DNA of 64,000 nucleotides from Opisthorchis felineus (taxonomy: Eukaryota > Platyhelminthes > Trematoda > Opisthorchiida > Opisthorchiidae), in assembly GCA_004794785.1 (NCBI GenBank), contig SJOL01008492.1, forward strand, positions 1,249,095 to 1,313,094, written 5' to 3'. The position numbers were made by a program, and so were the translations under genes. Below are positions 35,391-48,140 of this stretch, in pieces. Numbering within the stretch: position 1 is the first letter of the stretch; every line of letters begins with the position of its first letter. The notes under the pieces were generated by a model. It searched no databases and was not told where the DNA came from. It saw only the letters and a list, made by a program, of their open reading frames with translations.

Positions 35391-36000
35391 CATGTGCGCC
35401 AACAAGCTGCGGGGATCCACGTGGTTGTGACTGAACCACTGTACCATAGCAGTATTGATTGATCGACCTAAGTCGGAGCGTTCAGATAATTTGTACCTGA
35501 AGACTCAAAACTTGGGAAGATGGAGTTTCACCAGGTGGCTCTTTGAGGGTTACAGTTTTCCGGGATTTGCAACCACGATTACTGGTATTCGGACGTACCT
35601 GAAGGCGGCCACGGTAGCATCATTTACGGCACTACAGTTTTTAAACACCAACTCAACTATGGGCACTCAAAGTTATTTTTTCGTATGCGACAAGGGTTGC
35701 CGTCGTCTACCGTCTTTATAAGAGTTCTGAAGTTTTTCTCAACTGAGGCTTTTTTGAATCTGCGTGCTCTTTTATTCACACAGATGAATGTTTCGGAATG
35801 TAAACTACTATCACTCAGTGCTTTTAGCCTACACAGCGCACATCTGGTCAGCTGCTGCGCTTATCGTAGAAAAGCCCTTATTTTCTAACGAAATCTTAAG
35901 TTTACCATACCTTTGAGAAGTGAAACGGCTTATTTCGTCTGTTTTAAATGATCAACTACTGCATCTAAACGTCAAGACGAAGGACTCCGAAGGTTTATAT

Positions 36001-36110
36001 TCATCGTGTCTACTTCTCGATGAAACCAATTTATCATTTTTTGGTAGTCTGAAAAGTTGTTTATATTGAAGTAAATGTCGCAGAACCTGGTACATTAGAT
36101 AATCGTAAAT
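36001..36110. repeat. diverged dispersed repeat, partner at 21.3 kb
   Basis: Same-orientation partner of 21305-21420 (about 70-75 percent identical by eye over the best part). The minus strand can be read as DYLMYQVLRHLLQYKQLF, open for some 70 codons, which may be retroelement coding sequence. Confidence 0.6.
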
Positions 36111-36929
36111 TCTGCCTGCATACATTACCGCCTTAGAAGACTTCTTCGCGGTTGGAGATGTCTGAACAATAAACAGAGCCATCGGATTGTTGTCTGACCC
36201 GTGACATTTACAGTGTTACAGTCTAAGATCCTCCCCACATCATCAGCGGAAAAATAAATAGTTGCATCCGCCGTTCCAATGAACCTTTGTGTCTCACAAA
36301 GTGATTTGAAGTAAATGGTGAACTCTTTGATTTTTTGCAATTCGTTACTGTAACCAGTGAAACTTAAGATAATAACGGATGGCAGATATGACCACTGCCC
36401 TCTTTTTCCTATGTTCAGTGGTTGTGGTGTTTGTCCTTGATCTCCACGTTAGTGCAGCCGAGTGTTACCATTGTTCATTCAACGTTCGAATCAGATTCTC
36501 CAAGCTTTGGAAATATTCAGAGTGTAAGTTGATCCTTTAGGCAAGGAGACCTCATAATGTCATCTATAGACGACGCCGCACATTGCAGTAAAACGAAATC
36601 TAGACGACATTAACAGCATTCATACTGCCGCGCATTTCTTTTTGACTGTATGTAGGCTGGGTGATGCAAGTGAGGTGGAAATAGAGGTGAGGTAAGCTGC
36701 TTTTGTAGCTCCAGGGTCCTTCTTTACAATGCAGCTTTACAAAACAACCTTTTCGTATGGACTTAATGCAACGCCCTCATTTGACCACGACTTCTTAAAA
36801 GCCTGGCGACTCCAACCATATTAAGGAGGTAGTAGGGTGGGGTAAAATTCCGAATTAATCATTACGAGCAGGTGATACGCACAGGGCCATGAATTGAACA
36901 AGAACATAGCCAATGTCGGGCTTATTCGT

Positions 36930-37105
36930 TCAAGCTCATCCTATCTAAGTGCGAGTTGATCACACTGCTGATCAGCCGCTCGTGGACGAAAGGGTAAGTG
37001 TTCAAACTACTGGTAGGGAGGTCGGGGGTTCGAAAACTCCCTAGAGTTCATAATATGCGCACTGCAAATGATTTCCAGTAAGGATGCTATGGCTTTTCGT
37101 GATGG
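36930..37105 (+). mobile_element. tRNA-derived SINE, family 1, copy 4
   Basis: Leader remnant TGCGAGTTGATCACACTGC, box A CGTGGACGAAAGGG (about 36981-36994), and a well kept box B GGTTCGAAAACTCC (37027-37040). The hammerhead block keeps the 5' stem I GCACTG and part of stem II, but has lost CTGATGA and the GAAA region. The 3' tail is not recognisable. Confidence 0.75.
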
Positions 37106-39835
37106 ATTAGCTTCACTTACAGGAAGCAACCTATTTTTGTTACTCGTCACTACTAACATGGTCTTCCATCTTTGATTTTTTGAGGGTCTTATTTCCTATC
37201 TCAAGGTCAGAATTCTTCTGGATCCAGCAACACATTTGCTGTACTGTAACGCTGTACAAAGATCAGCAACATATTTGCGCAACGAGCCGTATGCGACTAG
37301 TTTACTTGGCTAATTATTATTGTTGATGGATTCCTACACTGTCTATTGCCTAAAATATAAAAAAAATTTCTGTGGAATATGCAGTTGTTTGGGGGTCAGT
37401 AAAAGAAAGTGGTGCCTAGTGCATAAAACTAGAATCACAGTGGAATTTTGTCTAAAAAATGCAACTAACTTTGAGAATAGTTTAGTCAAAAACAAAGACC
37501 CGTGTCACGTGAATTGCCTGCAATACGTAGAGTATGGTATTGAACTCGGACAGTCAGTTTAAACTTTGGTATTTCATCTGATAGCTCCACCCCTGATAAC
37601 GTCCTTGTTCTGAGACTTAGGTTGGCTGAGTTGCCACTACCTCTAAACGAGTTCAGCTGTTCATCGACTTCATATTTCGAGGGAATGTTTTTTTTACACA
37701 CTTTTTGGGTTTCCTTCTCAGTTCTGTGTATACGATAATCATGAGCGGAAATGTATGAACAATCCCAAGTTTGTACATTGTAAGATGTTTTTAACGAAAA
37801 ACGCAGAGATTACGACCTTTGCAGCTGCTTATACTTCGCTTGCCTTAGAAATCATTTGGGAATCACAAATTTGTTCAGTAGTTTTATCCAACCACCCAAT
37901 TACTTACATCGAATAAAGTGCGACTTTGAGGTTTACCTTAAGTTTTGCACCAAATCTGATGGAACGGTAACCAGTCTAAGGAAGAAGAAGAAGCTATGTG
38001 CGTGCATGACTTGTGCGTTCGGATGAAGTATCCGCTTGAACGGGCTAATAAAAAAAAGCGGAAGTTGAAAGCTATTTGTTTTATGTTTCCCTTAAGCCGT
38101 GACGTGATGCAGCTCGTTCAAGTTGTGGAGTAAAGCGTTTAACCGAGAAGTGAGGATCGAATCTGATAAAAAGAATCAGAGCATCCTAATCCATGCATGA
38201 CTGCAGTGCCGATAAACAGGCTCGATTCGGATTGTGCGGTTGGTGAACATATTACATAAGCCAGATCATCACTTATATAAACCTGTTACCGAAGTGGTAG
38301 TTTTAGTCGCCAACCCGTGCGGTAGCTAACCTCTTTGTCACTTGACCCAATGGCTTTCTGAGTAAGACTACAATCTTAGTAAACCAGCAGAACGTGACAG
38401 CGTAGAATAAACCGGAACAGCTCAGCTAGGATGAATACGCATAGCAATTAGGTAAATGTGAGGTAGGTAGGATACTGGTTAGTATCTGTTGACATACTAA
38501 TCCAAAATGCACGTCCAGTGGAGACGACATAGCACGGTCGTCACAACGTTACAGTCAGGACAGATGCTCTTAGGCTTGATGTTATTCTCCTCAGAGCTGG
38601 TAGGTTCCTTGAGGTTGGGTGATAGAGGTAACAAGGTGCACAGTACAACCAGTCCTAGTGTCAGGCGTAGATCGGCCAAACCGTCATTGCTAAAAAACTG
38701 GTCTCTCCAAAAAAGCTTTCCATACCCGAATAACCAATTAACTCCAGCCAGACATCCAAGTTTTAGCATTGTTCACGTAGTACTCGGTTTTACCGGAAAT
38801 TGAGAAGCTGAAAGCATGTCCTAGTTCCTTGATGTTGCATTGACGAGTAGACAAGATGGGTCACTTGATGGTATTATGTATTCTTGAAGCCTATGTGATT
38901 AGGTCAGCAGAAAAGTTCCAAAGCTCTTTAGACACGAAATACAAGAGGAACCTTGTAAAATGTCTGGCCTACAGAGGCTGTAGAATTTGAGTCAGCGGGA
39001 GCCAAATTGCGAATTCCCCATAGAATTCTGATAAAGAAGCGTACCTAGAGCAGTGTACAAAAGTGCATTTAAAACGAAGGCTGAATGTGAATTCATAAGA
39101 AGCTCATTGGTCCCGAGAAGCCCCATGTATATCCGCTTACCCTCTGGAAGCGACATAGCTTTGGAATCAAGAAAACGTCGCTTAACTACTTGCTTCAGAT
39201 GGCAAAATTAAGGGTGCGCTTCAACACAAACCTTGAGGCAGATTGCTGGCCCGTGATTCATCAGTAATCATTTATTCATTTGTCTGCTAGTGTTCAACAA
39301 ACTAAGTTGCACCACTGGGCGCCCATCCGAGAATTCCCGCAGCGTGGAACGAGGTACATGAGAACTGGACTGGCCAGAGGCGTGTTCTGTTAGGTCTCCG
39401 CTCACCTGATCGGTACCAGCTACCAAACAAACCAGAAAAATCAGTTAGAATAATTATTCGCACGTCACTAAGTCGCTCTACAATCCTGCACCAAATAGCA
39501 ATGGAAAACTGTTCAGTTACTTGACCCTTGCTTGTGCAGTCAAAAAATCATGTGACAGCCTTATGACTGCTTTGGTCTGCTAATCACAGTTACTTACAGA
39601 CAAACTAATTAGATGGTGCCCTGGTTTTAGAACGGTTGCAATGTTTTCAATAACTTTGCTGTCCTTTTCCTTAAATTGCAGCTGTATTGGCCAGAAGATA
39701 TGCTATCGAACATGTCCGCAAACTGTGATGTCGGTTTTTCGCCACTCCCAAGTGGATAGGCCCTTCAAAAATAAATTTATCTCCGACTGATAATTTTGAC
39801 ACGGTGGCATACATGAAAGCAGAATTTCTACTCAC
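37106..39835. other. no recognisable gene; possible tRNA-like relic
   Basis: At about 38104-38165 a string GCAGCTCGTTCAAGTTGTGG, then GAGGATCGAATCTG, loosely resembles tRNA boxes A and B but does not fold. The overlapping frames on both strands at 38497-38803 have no family match. Confidence 0.4.
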
Positions 39836-39979
39836 GGAACTATTAGATGATATTTCAACTCTCCACTGTCGAAAAAGATTCATACATCGTTCCAACTCAT
39901 CCATTAACAACTCAAATAGCAGAACGCAAATTCGATTAGTTAGCACTGGAACGTCGATACTGATTAGCTGTTCGTCTAA
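39836..39979 (-). CDS. candidate internal exon, unknown helical protein
   Basis: On the minus strand a good acceptor (GTGTTGTAATACTGCAG) ends at 39980 and a strong donor (AGTTCC/GTGAGTAG) begins at 39835. The enclosed 144 bases are open in phase 0 and encode 48 residues, including FELLMDELERCMNLFRQWRV, an amphipathic helix-like stretch. A length divisible by three, two good splice signals and natural codon use make it better than most candidates. No neighbouring exon was found and no family is recognised. Confidence 0.35.
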
Positions 39980-42782
39980 CTGCAGTATTACAACACGGAA
40001 AGCACCCAGCGATTAGGAGCGCAAGTTGCTTTTCATAATAGATTGATGGGCATTCCTGACAGCCCTATCAAACATGGAAACATGGTTCCGATTCACTAGT
40101 TGAGGAACATATTGGAAGTTAGTGAGTGAAATAGGAAGTAAGCACACCACCAAAGGGTGGGTAGAGGAAATGTATGTTGGAATAGTGTTACCGTTTCGTC
40201 AGATACGATCGCATGCTTTCGTTGTCCAAAACCTTTTAGGTTGCTTGGAGGTTTGCGTGCTGGTTGCAATGGGAAGTGATTGAAGTAACTTTCTAAAGAC
40301 AGAAACTGGAAAGCGAAAAAAATACAATGGGAAAACAGGAGGAACTTTCGGAAGCTTCTCCAACAAGTCCAACCTTTGTGCTGAGCATAAAAAGACAGAT
40401 TATGAAGCTCGGCGAGTTGACGAGGGCCAAGTATTGGGCGCTCCACAGCTTGTTGTCGTTTTTCATCCATTATGAGGGCAAACGTCTTGCTCACTGGTGC
40501 ACGAAATCTCAGTAGCAGTATGGGCGGAAGAAACTCGTCACACTCGCGAGTACTCGCTGAAGGGCAGATATCCAGTGATTAATTATTAACAGTCATCGTA
40601 ACTTTCTCACCTCAGGCTTCGGCGTCTTTCAAAACTTCTACCAGTACCCTCACTAGAGTAACAGCAAAACGAAGAATCCTTCCAGCCAGCTAACTTACGC
40701 CATTGAATAACCCTTGTATCCCTTTCAGAGTGGCTCCTGGCGGCTGAAAATTAGAGTTAGTTTGTGTAACACTGTATCGCACCGTTGAAAGTTTTTGAAT
40801 CCGTTTTATTCTGTTCTACTTATGATTGTCTGGTACCGATCAGCAGTGGCTGACCCACTTCAAACCTAAGCACAACAGGAAAACCACAAGAGATTTTACG
40901 GAGCCGAAATTCGTGCTACGTACAGAAAGCTGATGTCCATGTAAACCTGATGGATCAAGATCGGCGAACAATCATTCACAGACTTTTTGAATACCATCGA
41001 CCGGCCTTGATAAGACGCGACAACAATAAGTATAAAAGCATTGGCACTGTCCTTCACTTATTTGAACACCGCAGTTTCCTGGAACAAATTACCATAACAG
41101 CTATCAATGTGTCTATCATCACTGCCATCCGAGTAGGGGTAAATAGCTAGGCGGTAAACCAGCTGTCGGATGGCCATTGTCACTTTCGTCCTGTCATATA
41201 ACGGGAGCTTCAAGCAGATTTCAACTGGAAATACAAACAGATTTACACCGGTTGGTTCACTGGTGCTTCCGTAGAGGACTTGAGTGAGTACGTTGGTGCT
41301 AACACTGATGTTGGTGTCTATGCTGAAGATGTCTCATGTGAGATGAGTAATATGAACCGGCTGCTTTCAGAGTGGTCAGTAATTTTTAAAATGGTGGCCG
41401 CAGTCTGTAAAGCAGTTCCACCGTTAGCCTGGTGACGGATGTCTAGTGTCAGGGCTAGAGTGATGCTTGTAGTATTGCCTGTTTTCCTATTCACATACTG
41501 GCTAACAAACATGTTGAAAAAACCCACTTTATTGGAAAGCGTCAGTGGGCTATACCAGTTTTGCTGGAAGAATCTCAGATGGGATCCATTAAGGGGAGGG
41601 ACAATGCACCACATTTCCTTTTGTGTTGAGCTCATCGTAGCTGGTAATGCTTTTGTACTGAAAGCTTCACATGGATTCATGAAAAACAGTGTTGCACGCA
41701 GCCACCCTACGCCCGTCATAAGAGCACCCCCTGTTACAGTTCACATGTAGAAATAATAGAAGAGCACTTTACAATAGAAGTGTGGAAACGTGTAGTGGCG
41801 TCACAACACATGTGGCATGAAAATTTAAAACTACCTATTGCCTGTCTTTGTGGAATTTTTCTCAAGGCCTAGGTCAAAACAAATGATTATTCCCTCCATA
41901 GGTCGAACGGATGTCACTTATTTTTCAATCTAAAAACATTTACTACTCTCGTGTTAACTTGTAAGTCAACCCACTGTTTTGAACTCTAACCAATAATTTC
42001 CGGATTGACGGGAATCGGAATTTTTTATTGATTCTACTTTGTCTGAGTCATGATTAGATAGTACTGAGGTTACCTTTACCCAAAGAACAATTACATATAT
42101 ATAACACCTCATTAAAGAGTGGACATTGTTAAAACGTTGTATCTTCTCACCTTCTTACTTGGATCCTTTCACTTGGAACTGAGTGTCTGTGCCTAACTCT
42201 GACTTTTGTATCAAGCGAAGCCGAAGTGATCTGATAAGCACTCAAACCGATATGAACGGTTAGTATAGGTGATTTGGTGTGGTCCCCAAATATGTCAAGT
42301 AAACCGCATGTTGACTGGATGACTTCAAATTCTAAATGTGCAGCTGAGTGGGCTTGTGTTGCTAGGGACAACCCAGGTTGTACACTACTGCCATGATTAA
42401 AATTGCGCAAAACAGTGGCTGCACTTTGAGTGATATTATGGCCTCTTAGGATCTCTCAATTATCGCATGTTTCAAATATTGATAGGACGATGATGAGTTG
42501 TTAGATAATCGGATCCACGTTGTAATGTTCAGGAAATCGGGTTCAAAATTGTTTTAGTTATGGGCGTCTACCCTTCACATTCTATCTATGCCGTTCCATA
42601 GAGATTCATTAATATAGGTGAAAAACTTCCCTCCTTGCACAAAACCAAGCGAACTGAAAAATATAAGCTAACCGAATCCCGGGACGAATATTAGATTTTC
42701 GCCATCGCATAGATTGAAGCAGCAAGGAAAATCTCTGAAAAATAAGAGGATGGGTGAGGACAAAGTATTTAACTTCCCATGC

Positions 42783-42840
42783 TGGTGATAAAACCTGAGC
42801 ATCAAAGGCAAGTGTCGAGTTTAATGGGGCTTGGCGCTTG
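42783..42840. repeat. diverged dispersed repeat, partner at 32.5 kb
   Basis: Partner of 32450-32550, same orientation. Confidence 0.6.
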
Positions 42841-43744
42841 TCTTCTTTGTGCAGTATGCGGTACAGCATGATGAGAGCACAAACAAGAAGACAGCAACCT
42901 AGAAACTATAAATTGCGATGAATAACTAAGTTTAAGAGTAGATTTTAACCCGAAACATCAAAATAAGCTTTGATTACAGTGGTTTGCGTAGACCCCAGTA
43001 AACGCTGTGGGGTTTCACATAAAATTGTGCATAATTACGGGTTTTTTGTGCATGACAGCTAGTGTACATAAAAAGTTGATAGCTTGTTCGGCTTCCTCAA
43101 GGGGACTCAGATACAAACCGGACGTGTGTCCCAAACGACAAAGACATAGCAGGGTGGAGGGTTCTGTTTAATATCCAGAATAAATTGACCAAGTGGCTTT
43201 TACTCTCCTAACTCTAAGCATTCTGCATCATCTGATCGTGCTGAAGTTGGCAATGATATTATTTATTAATGATGCCCTGTGTCATGCTCAAACAAGATGG
43301 TAAATCATCACGTCTCTCCTGGGGCTTTGCAGTTGCAAGTACACATATTCTGATGGTATCAATTATTTGCTTCATACAGGAGGTGATGTTCTTTGTGATT
43401 TTCAGAATTCGGATCACCGACCCTTTGTTCCTAGAATTTTTTATAGAATTAACCTTGCTTGCTTGACGCCGAAGTTTTCTGTTACTTTAATTTACCCCGG
43501 TTATACAGAGCAATCAACGTAACTGACTCCTAGTCCTGCAGCTGGACCAAGTCCTGGATAGATTCCTGTATAACCTTCGGCCGTGTAAAAAATGAGTGAA
43601 AATAATCCCCACCAGGTTTTGGCATATTGGGAGCTAGATTAGCTGGTTTCGTGTGATATTCAGCAAGCCCGACGTGCACAGCTTGCTTGTGACATGTGAT
43701 GTTCCTCAGGGAGTTGCCTATCATTTCTCTAGGACAAGCAGCAC

Positions 43745-43930
43745 AAAGGCTGTGCGTGTATCTTTTTGTCACTTGACTTTGTTCAAGACGCCTACCCATA
43801 CTATGAAAAAAACGACGTGAAAAGAAAACTTTGTTTTTATCAGAGAAGATTGCTTGTATCTGAAACTCTCATTTAACACGTAAAACTGAGTCTCAAGATG
43901 GAGTGTTGCAAAGCCGAGAAGGCTTCTCCC
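43745..43930. repeat. diverged dispersed repeat, partner at 32.7 kb
   Basis: Partner of 32735-32900, same orientation, with small insertions. Confidence 0.6.
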
Positions 43931-46900
43931 CAAATGAAACTTTCCGTAGAATTTTTGAGAGAAGAGTTCTCCACAAAGAAATGTTTCATATTGCTGATAC
44001 AACCAGTGCGTGAGCGAAATACGGTTTTGTTGAAAGCTCAATTGAAAACGTATCTTAGTGCTTTGTAGCTGTTCTGGAGAATGTTTTACATCACATTTTT
44101 TTGCCAAAGATCTTTCCGCAATGCCAGTTTTGAGCGGATTTGTTAGGATTTTGAAACCTCAGAGCATGTATATCATGATCATAATTTATTGATTACAACC
44201 CCAGAAAGCAAATCATAGGGTCATGAATCATCTGACAAATAACATTTGTTGCAAATTTCGATTGGAATTTAGTGAGCTAGTAAGTCAGACATTTAGTTAG
44301 CTAGTCATGTTGTGAACCACAGGACTGATTGATTATGGCGTGGTTGTAGTATCTCATATGGTTGCAAGTGTTTGCGTGGACTCCTGATGTCAAAAATAAT
44401 AAGATGCTTCACTTTAATCAGATTTAGCGGTGGAATTCCGTGTGGTTTAACAAATCACGTCAGTTATCGTCATCGTATAACACACACACATATCGTATTG
44501 TTATCGCATAACACATTTGAAGGGCTTTCTCCTACGGCTGTGCATGTCTTGTGTTTCCCTATGGCTCGAAACAAGCTGTGGGAAGCAAAACCAGCCTTCA
44601 TCAGAGTCGTTAAGTTCCGGTTCTGACTGTTACCCGATAGTGCGGTAGATGACGGGTACAGTTAAAAAAGGTCCCTAGTCTCTAGTTGATCTCGAAATGA
44701 GCGGATGTGATTCCCACACGAAAACCGTAGTCGTCCATCGCCCACATTCTGCTAACATGAGGTCGGAAATCAGAGTGGCCCCCAAAGTTGTTTTTCTGTT
44801 TCCGTTCAGCTGTCTATTTCCTGAAAGTTGGTTAACGGGTGGGTTCTGCATGTATATAAGCGCATAGCTCAACTGTGTTGAAGATCAAACGAGACCAATA
44901 ACCCTTGAAGTGCAGAGTATTCAAATAGTACTGTCAAGAAGCTCATAAACAGTGAATCGTTTGTACTAGCTGCATTCTACTGCAGGCAAACGACGCGTCC
45001 AATTTAGGGTACCTAAATGAGTGTTAACATGAATCTACTTGAAGGATATACTGAAGCCAAAACGTGGAAGCCACTGATGGCGCCATTTATTAGCAGATAA
45101 TAAATGGATAATAATATTTGGAGAGGAAAACGTAAGATACGACCGAGAATGTGTCAAATCCCAGGCTGTGGTATGTATGGATGAAAATTCATTCAAATGC
45201 GGGTGTACGTTTTGTTCAGCCCTCCAACTGACAGTTTCTCTTTTTTGACTTCTACTTTAAAAAACATATTTTCGGGCACGGAATTTTCGATCCTACGACT
45301 CTATAGTGAGATTTGTTCACTCCAAGATTTCGTGCTACCCTTTTTGAGGTACCATTTAAGGTGTCAAAATATGGTGGTTGCATATAGAGATCTACTTTCA
45401 TGAGTGCATACATCTTAAGAGAAATCACATCCACCAACATACAAAACTAAGAATACATTGAACTTTCCTTACCAGACGCTCTGATGTAGGAATTGGAACA
45501 CTGTTTTGAAGCTAAACACTCGACCGCGACTCAACTGAAATTAAACCGGACTCCTCATGGTGACAGTGTTCCACTGTCACACAAGAGCGCCCCATTTTTC
45601 ATTTGAAATGTTATTCAATATATCCTACTAAGTTCCTTGATGTGCGAATACTCATGAGGTTGATGAAAGTTTTGGAAAGACCGCTACCCTGTTTCGCAGA
45701 TGTGTTTTAATCCCCGAGTATTCTCACTTTGATGTTAATCCGGATTCTAGTGACTCTGTAACTAACTGCAAGTTGTCAAGAGTCAACTATCCTTAAATTT
45801 GGTGTTTAAATATCCAGGAGTGTTAAAATAGCGTAAAATTCCTCATCAGAAATTCGCGTTGAGCATTGTTCATCCAAGTTCACCATGAAGTATACGTCTA
45901 AAGGTTTAGGCTACCTCCATTGCATGACTTGTTCCGGGTAACTGTAAAACACTACGTGAAACACTTTAGGACGTAAAAGAACGCGCGAATTTCACGTCAG
46001 TGTGCAAAATTTTCAATGAGCAATCAACAGTATTTTACAGCGCCTATCCAGTATTTTAAGTGAAAACTCATAGGATAGCAAACGATAATTCCGACCACAA
46101 GCAGCACAATGTTGCAAAAGTCACACGTCCTCTGTGGTCGAATTCAAATCAATTATATCCAAATAACAAACCTTCCAACGCCTTCTTAATTATAAGTGTT
46201 CCAACTATATTCCACCCAAAAATCTGTTTTCCGCCCGGTTTAACCAGAGCTCATATTACAAAGAATTCTGGTGTGGCAGTGTAGAGTTCTGGAGCCGGAC
46301 AGGAAAGTTTACACCATCCATTACCTGTGCCTACATTGCTGCATTGAAAAAAGTTGCATGTACATCAGGTGAACATTAGCAATGCATGAGTTGCGAATAA
46401 GCCAATCGTAACTTTGTAGTTTACTGCTGATGATCAAAGTGGGAGGTTGTGGTCTCGAAACGAGTTGTAGATTCGTAAACTATCAAACCACTGCAACTTA
46501 ACCAATACAAGCAAAACAGCACAACGGAGCTTCTTGACTACCAAATAGCGGTCTAAGTTTACAATCAACCTGACTGCAGACATCGGCTGGATGAGCAAAA
46601 TGATAGACTCCAGGTGTGACGCTCCCAAAAGTGATTTCAGCTGATAAACGTACTCCACTTAGTTCGTCTGAGTGCACTTCTGGTCTGTGAACGAGCGGCT
46701 GTCAACAGTAAGCAAGAGGTTTCCTCCAAGCCGATGTCCACTGGGAACTTACATCAATAGCTCTGCATATACTCAGAATGTTGGCAATATTGTTCTACAT
46801 ACGTGTGTGCCACAGTGCACGAAAAACCAGCTGTTGAAATGCAGCCAACTTCCAAAACTTCTTTGGTGGTCACAAAAAAAACACTTTCGAACCGGCATCC

Positions 46901-47711
46901 TTTCACCTTGAAACCATTTGTGTTTTCTACCTCTTACGACTGGCTTATAAGCTGCCAGCCACTTGGAATTAGCTGTTCTGTCATGGTTACTTCGATACTG
47001 AATCACACACTTCGTTTAAGTTATTAGGGTCCAGGCACTTTCTGTCAAATTCACAGCCCATCCCTATCGTACATTTTGACGCGCGATGATTCAGTCTATG
47101 GTGACTTTTTAATGGGAAGCTGTCACGCAGACGAATCACCACAATCTCACAACGAATGCAAATTAAATTCACTTTCCGTTTTCTTCAGTACTTACCAGCT
47201 TCCAAACATTCAAAACATACGAACTTCAAGCCCAGTCGGTTTAACCCATCTGTTTGGAGAATGAGGGAACACCGCAGCTGAGTTGCAAGAATCCTATCAC
47301 TCCCACTCATGTACAATGAGTCAATCAGGCTATACATTCAAATACTGTAAAGTTGTAGTCGGACATGTTTACTGTAAAAATGCGGTAGAATTCCAAGCCA
47401 CTGGCTTGGCGATTATTAGGTACTGCCTTAGGACGGATGACTATTCATATGGAAAATTCGGACTATTCCGCAGTAATGACATGATTGGAGAAGAGTGGTT
47501 GAATTTTGAATCTCACCGGAACTATCTGCATTCACTTCTTCAGAAGGTGTAGCTCGTTAAGCCCAGTAGCGTGAAAACCATTTTGACTACGTAAGTGATA
47601 TTTCGGAACTCAATTGACCAGCCAACAGATAGTAAAGCCCGGAAAGTTCTCTTTCGGCTACTATCCGAACATAAGGAATGAACCTAAATTCAGACAGTTT
47701 TAAGCACCAAA

Positions 47712-47850
47712 GATGCAGAATCTTGGAAGCATGAGGAGAGTGGGAATTTTCGGTGGAAAGTTTGCTCCGTAAGTTAAACCGAGCTATGCTGAAATGCTGT
47801 GCAGCTTGTTTATCCTAATTGAGAATCATCAGCAATGCACAGTGGACCCC
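47712..47850 (-). mobile_element. tRNA-derived SINE, family 1, copy 5 (3' half)
   Basis: The minus strand starts inside the family at the hammerhead block and runs through GCATAGCTC to the CTCATGC tail, which aligns with copy 3. The leader and tRNA-like part are missing, so it is 5' truncated. It lies back to back with copy 6, which starts within a few bases on the plus strand. Confidence 0.75.
47794..47840 (-). ncRNA. SINE-borne hammerhead remnant, copy 5
   Basis: Minus strand: GCATTG, then an intact core CTGATGA (47832-47826), stem II around CAATT, AAAC (the G of GAAAC is lost), AAGCTG, CA, and CAGCAT (47799-47794). The intact core string inside the family layout is the useful part. The cleavage site and stem I are eroded. 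Confidence 0.6.
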
Positions 47851-47852
47851 GT

Positions 47853-48140
47853 AATTAAAGAGTGAGGGGTGCTATATCCTGTCCAAATACGAGCTAAGCA
47901 CACTGCTTATCAGGCGCGTTTAGCTGAACGATTGTGTTGAAACTACTAACCGGGAGGTCATGGGTTCAAAACTCTATAGAGTTTTGTGAGATGATGATTC
48001 CCGATAAGGAAACAACTGTACAGTGCTTTCAAACATAGATTGGCTCCAGTTGTAGGGTGCAACCTCATTAAAAATGAAGATTCTACACAACCCCTTAGTG
48101 TTCCGGTGATCTTTCCTGCGCTCGCTTCTTCCTCATGTAG
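47853..48140 (+). mobile_element. tRNA-derived SINE, family 1, copy 6
   Basis: Leader GAGTGAGGGGTGCTATATCC, the CACACTGCTTATCAG motif, box A TTTAGCTGAACGATTG (about 47919-47934), box B TGGGTTCAAAACTC (47961-47974), a truncated hammerhead, CATAGATTGGC, and a tail ending near TCTTCCTCATG. Full length apart from the small deletion inside the ribozyme. Confidence 0.82.
47991..48026 (+). ncRNA. SINE-borne hammerhead remnant, copy 6
   Basis: ATGATGA (47991-47997), TTCC/GG stem II, GAAAC (48009-48013), AACTG, TA, and CAGTGC (48021-48026). The 5' stem I strand is deleted, so it cannot fold in cis. Confidence 0.6.

Larger units (their letters stand above)
31341..36929. other. no recognisable gene; several diverged repeats
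   Basis: It holds the short repeats annotated separately. No protein family was recognised. Confidence 0.4.
39980..47711. other. no recognisable gene; repeat partners at 42.8 and 43.75 kb
   Basis: It includes the partners of the 32.5 and 32.7 kb repeats. A frame of 133 codons (41318-41719, minus) overlapping one of 103 codons on the other strand shows no domain. Confidence 0.4.

Noticed and set aside
41318..41750. Overlapping long frames on both strands (133 and 103 codons), with VYAEDV resembling a YADD box
   Set aside because: Neighbouring reverse-transcriptase blocks are absent on either side, so the similarity to YADD is not supported.
45525..45560. GACTCAACTGAAATTAAACC as a further fragment of the hammerhead unit edge
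   Set aside because: Only about 15 bases match and nothing else of the unit follows.
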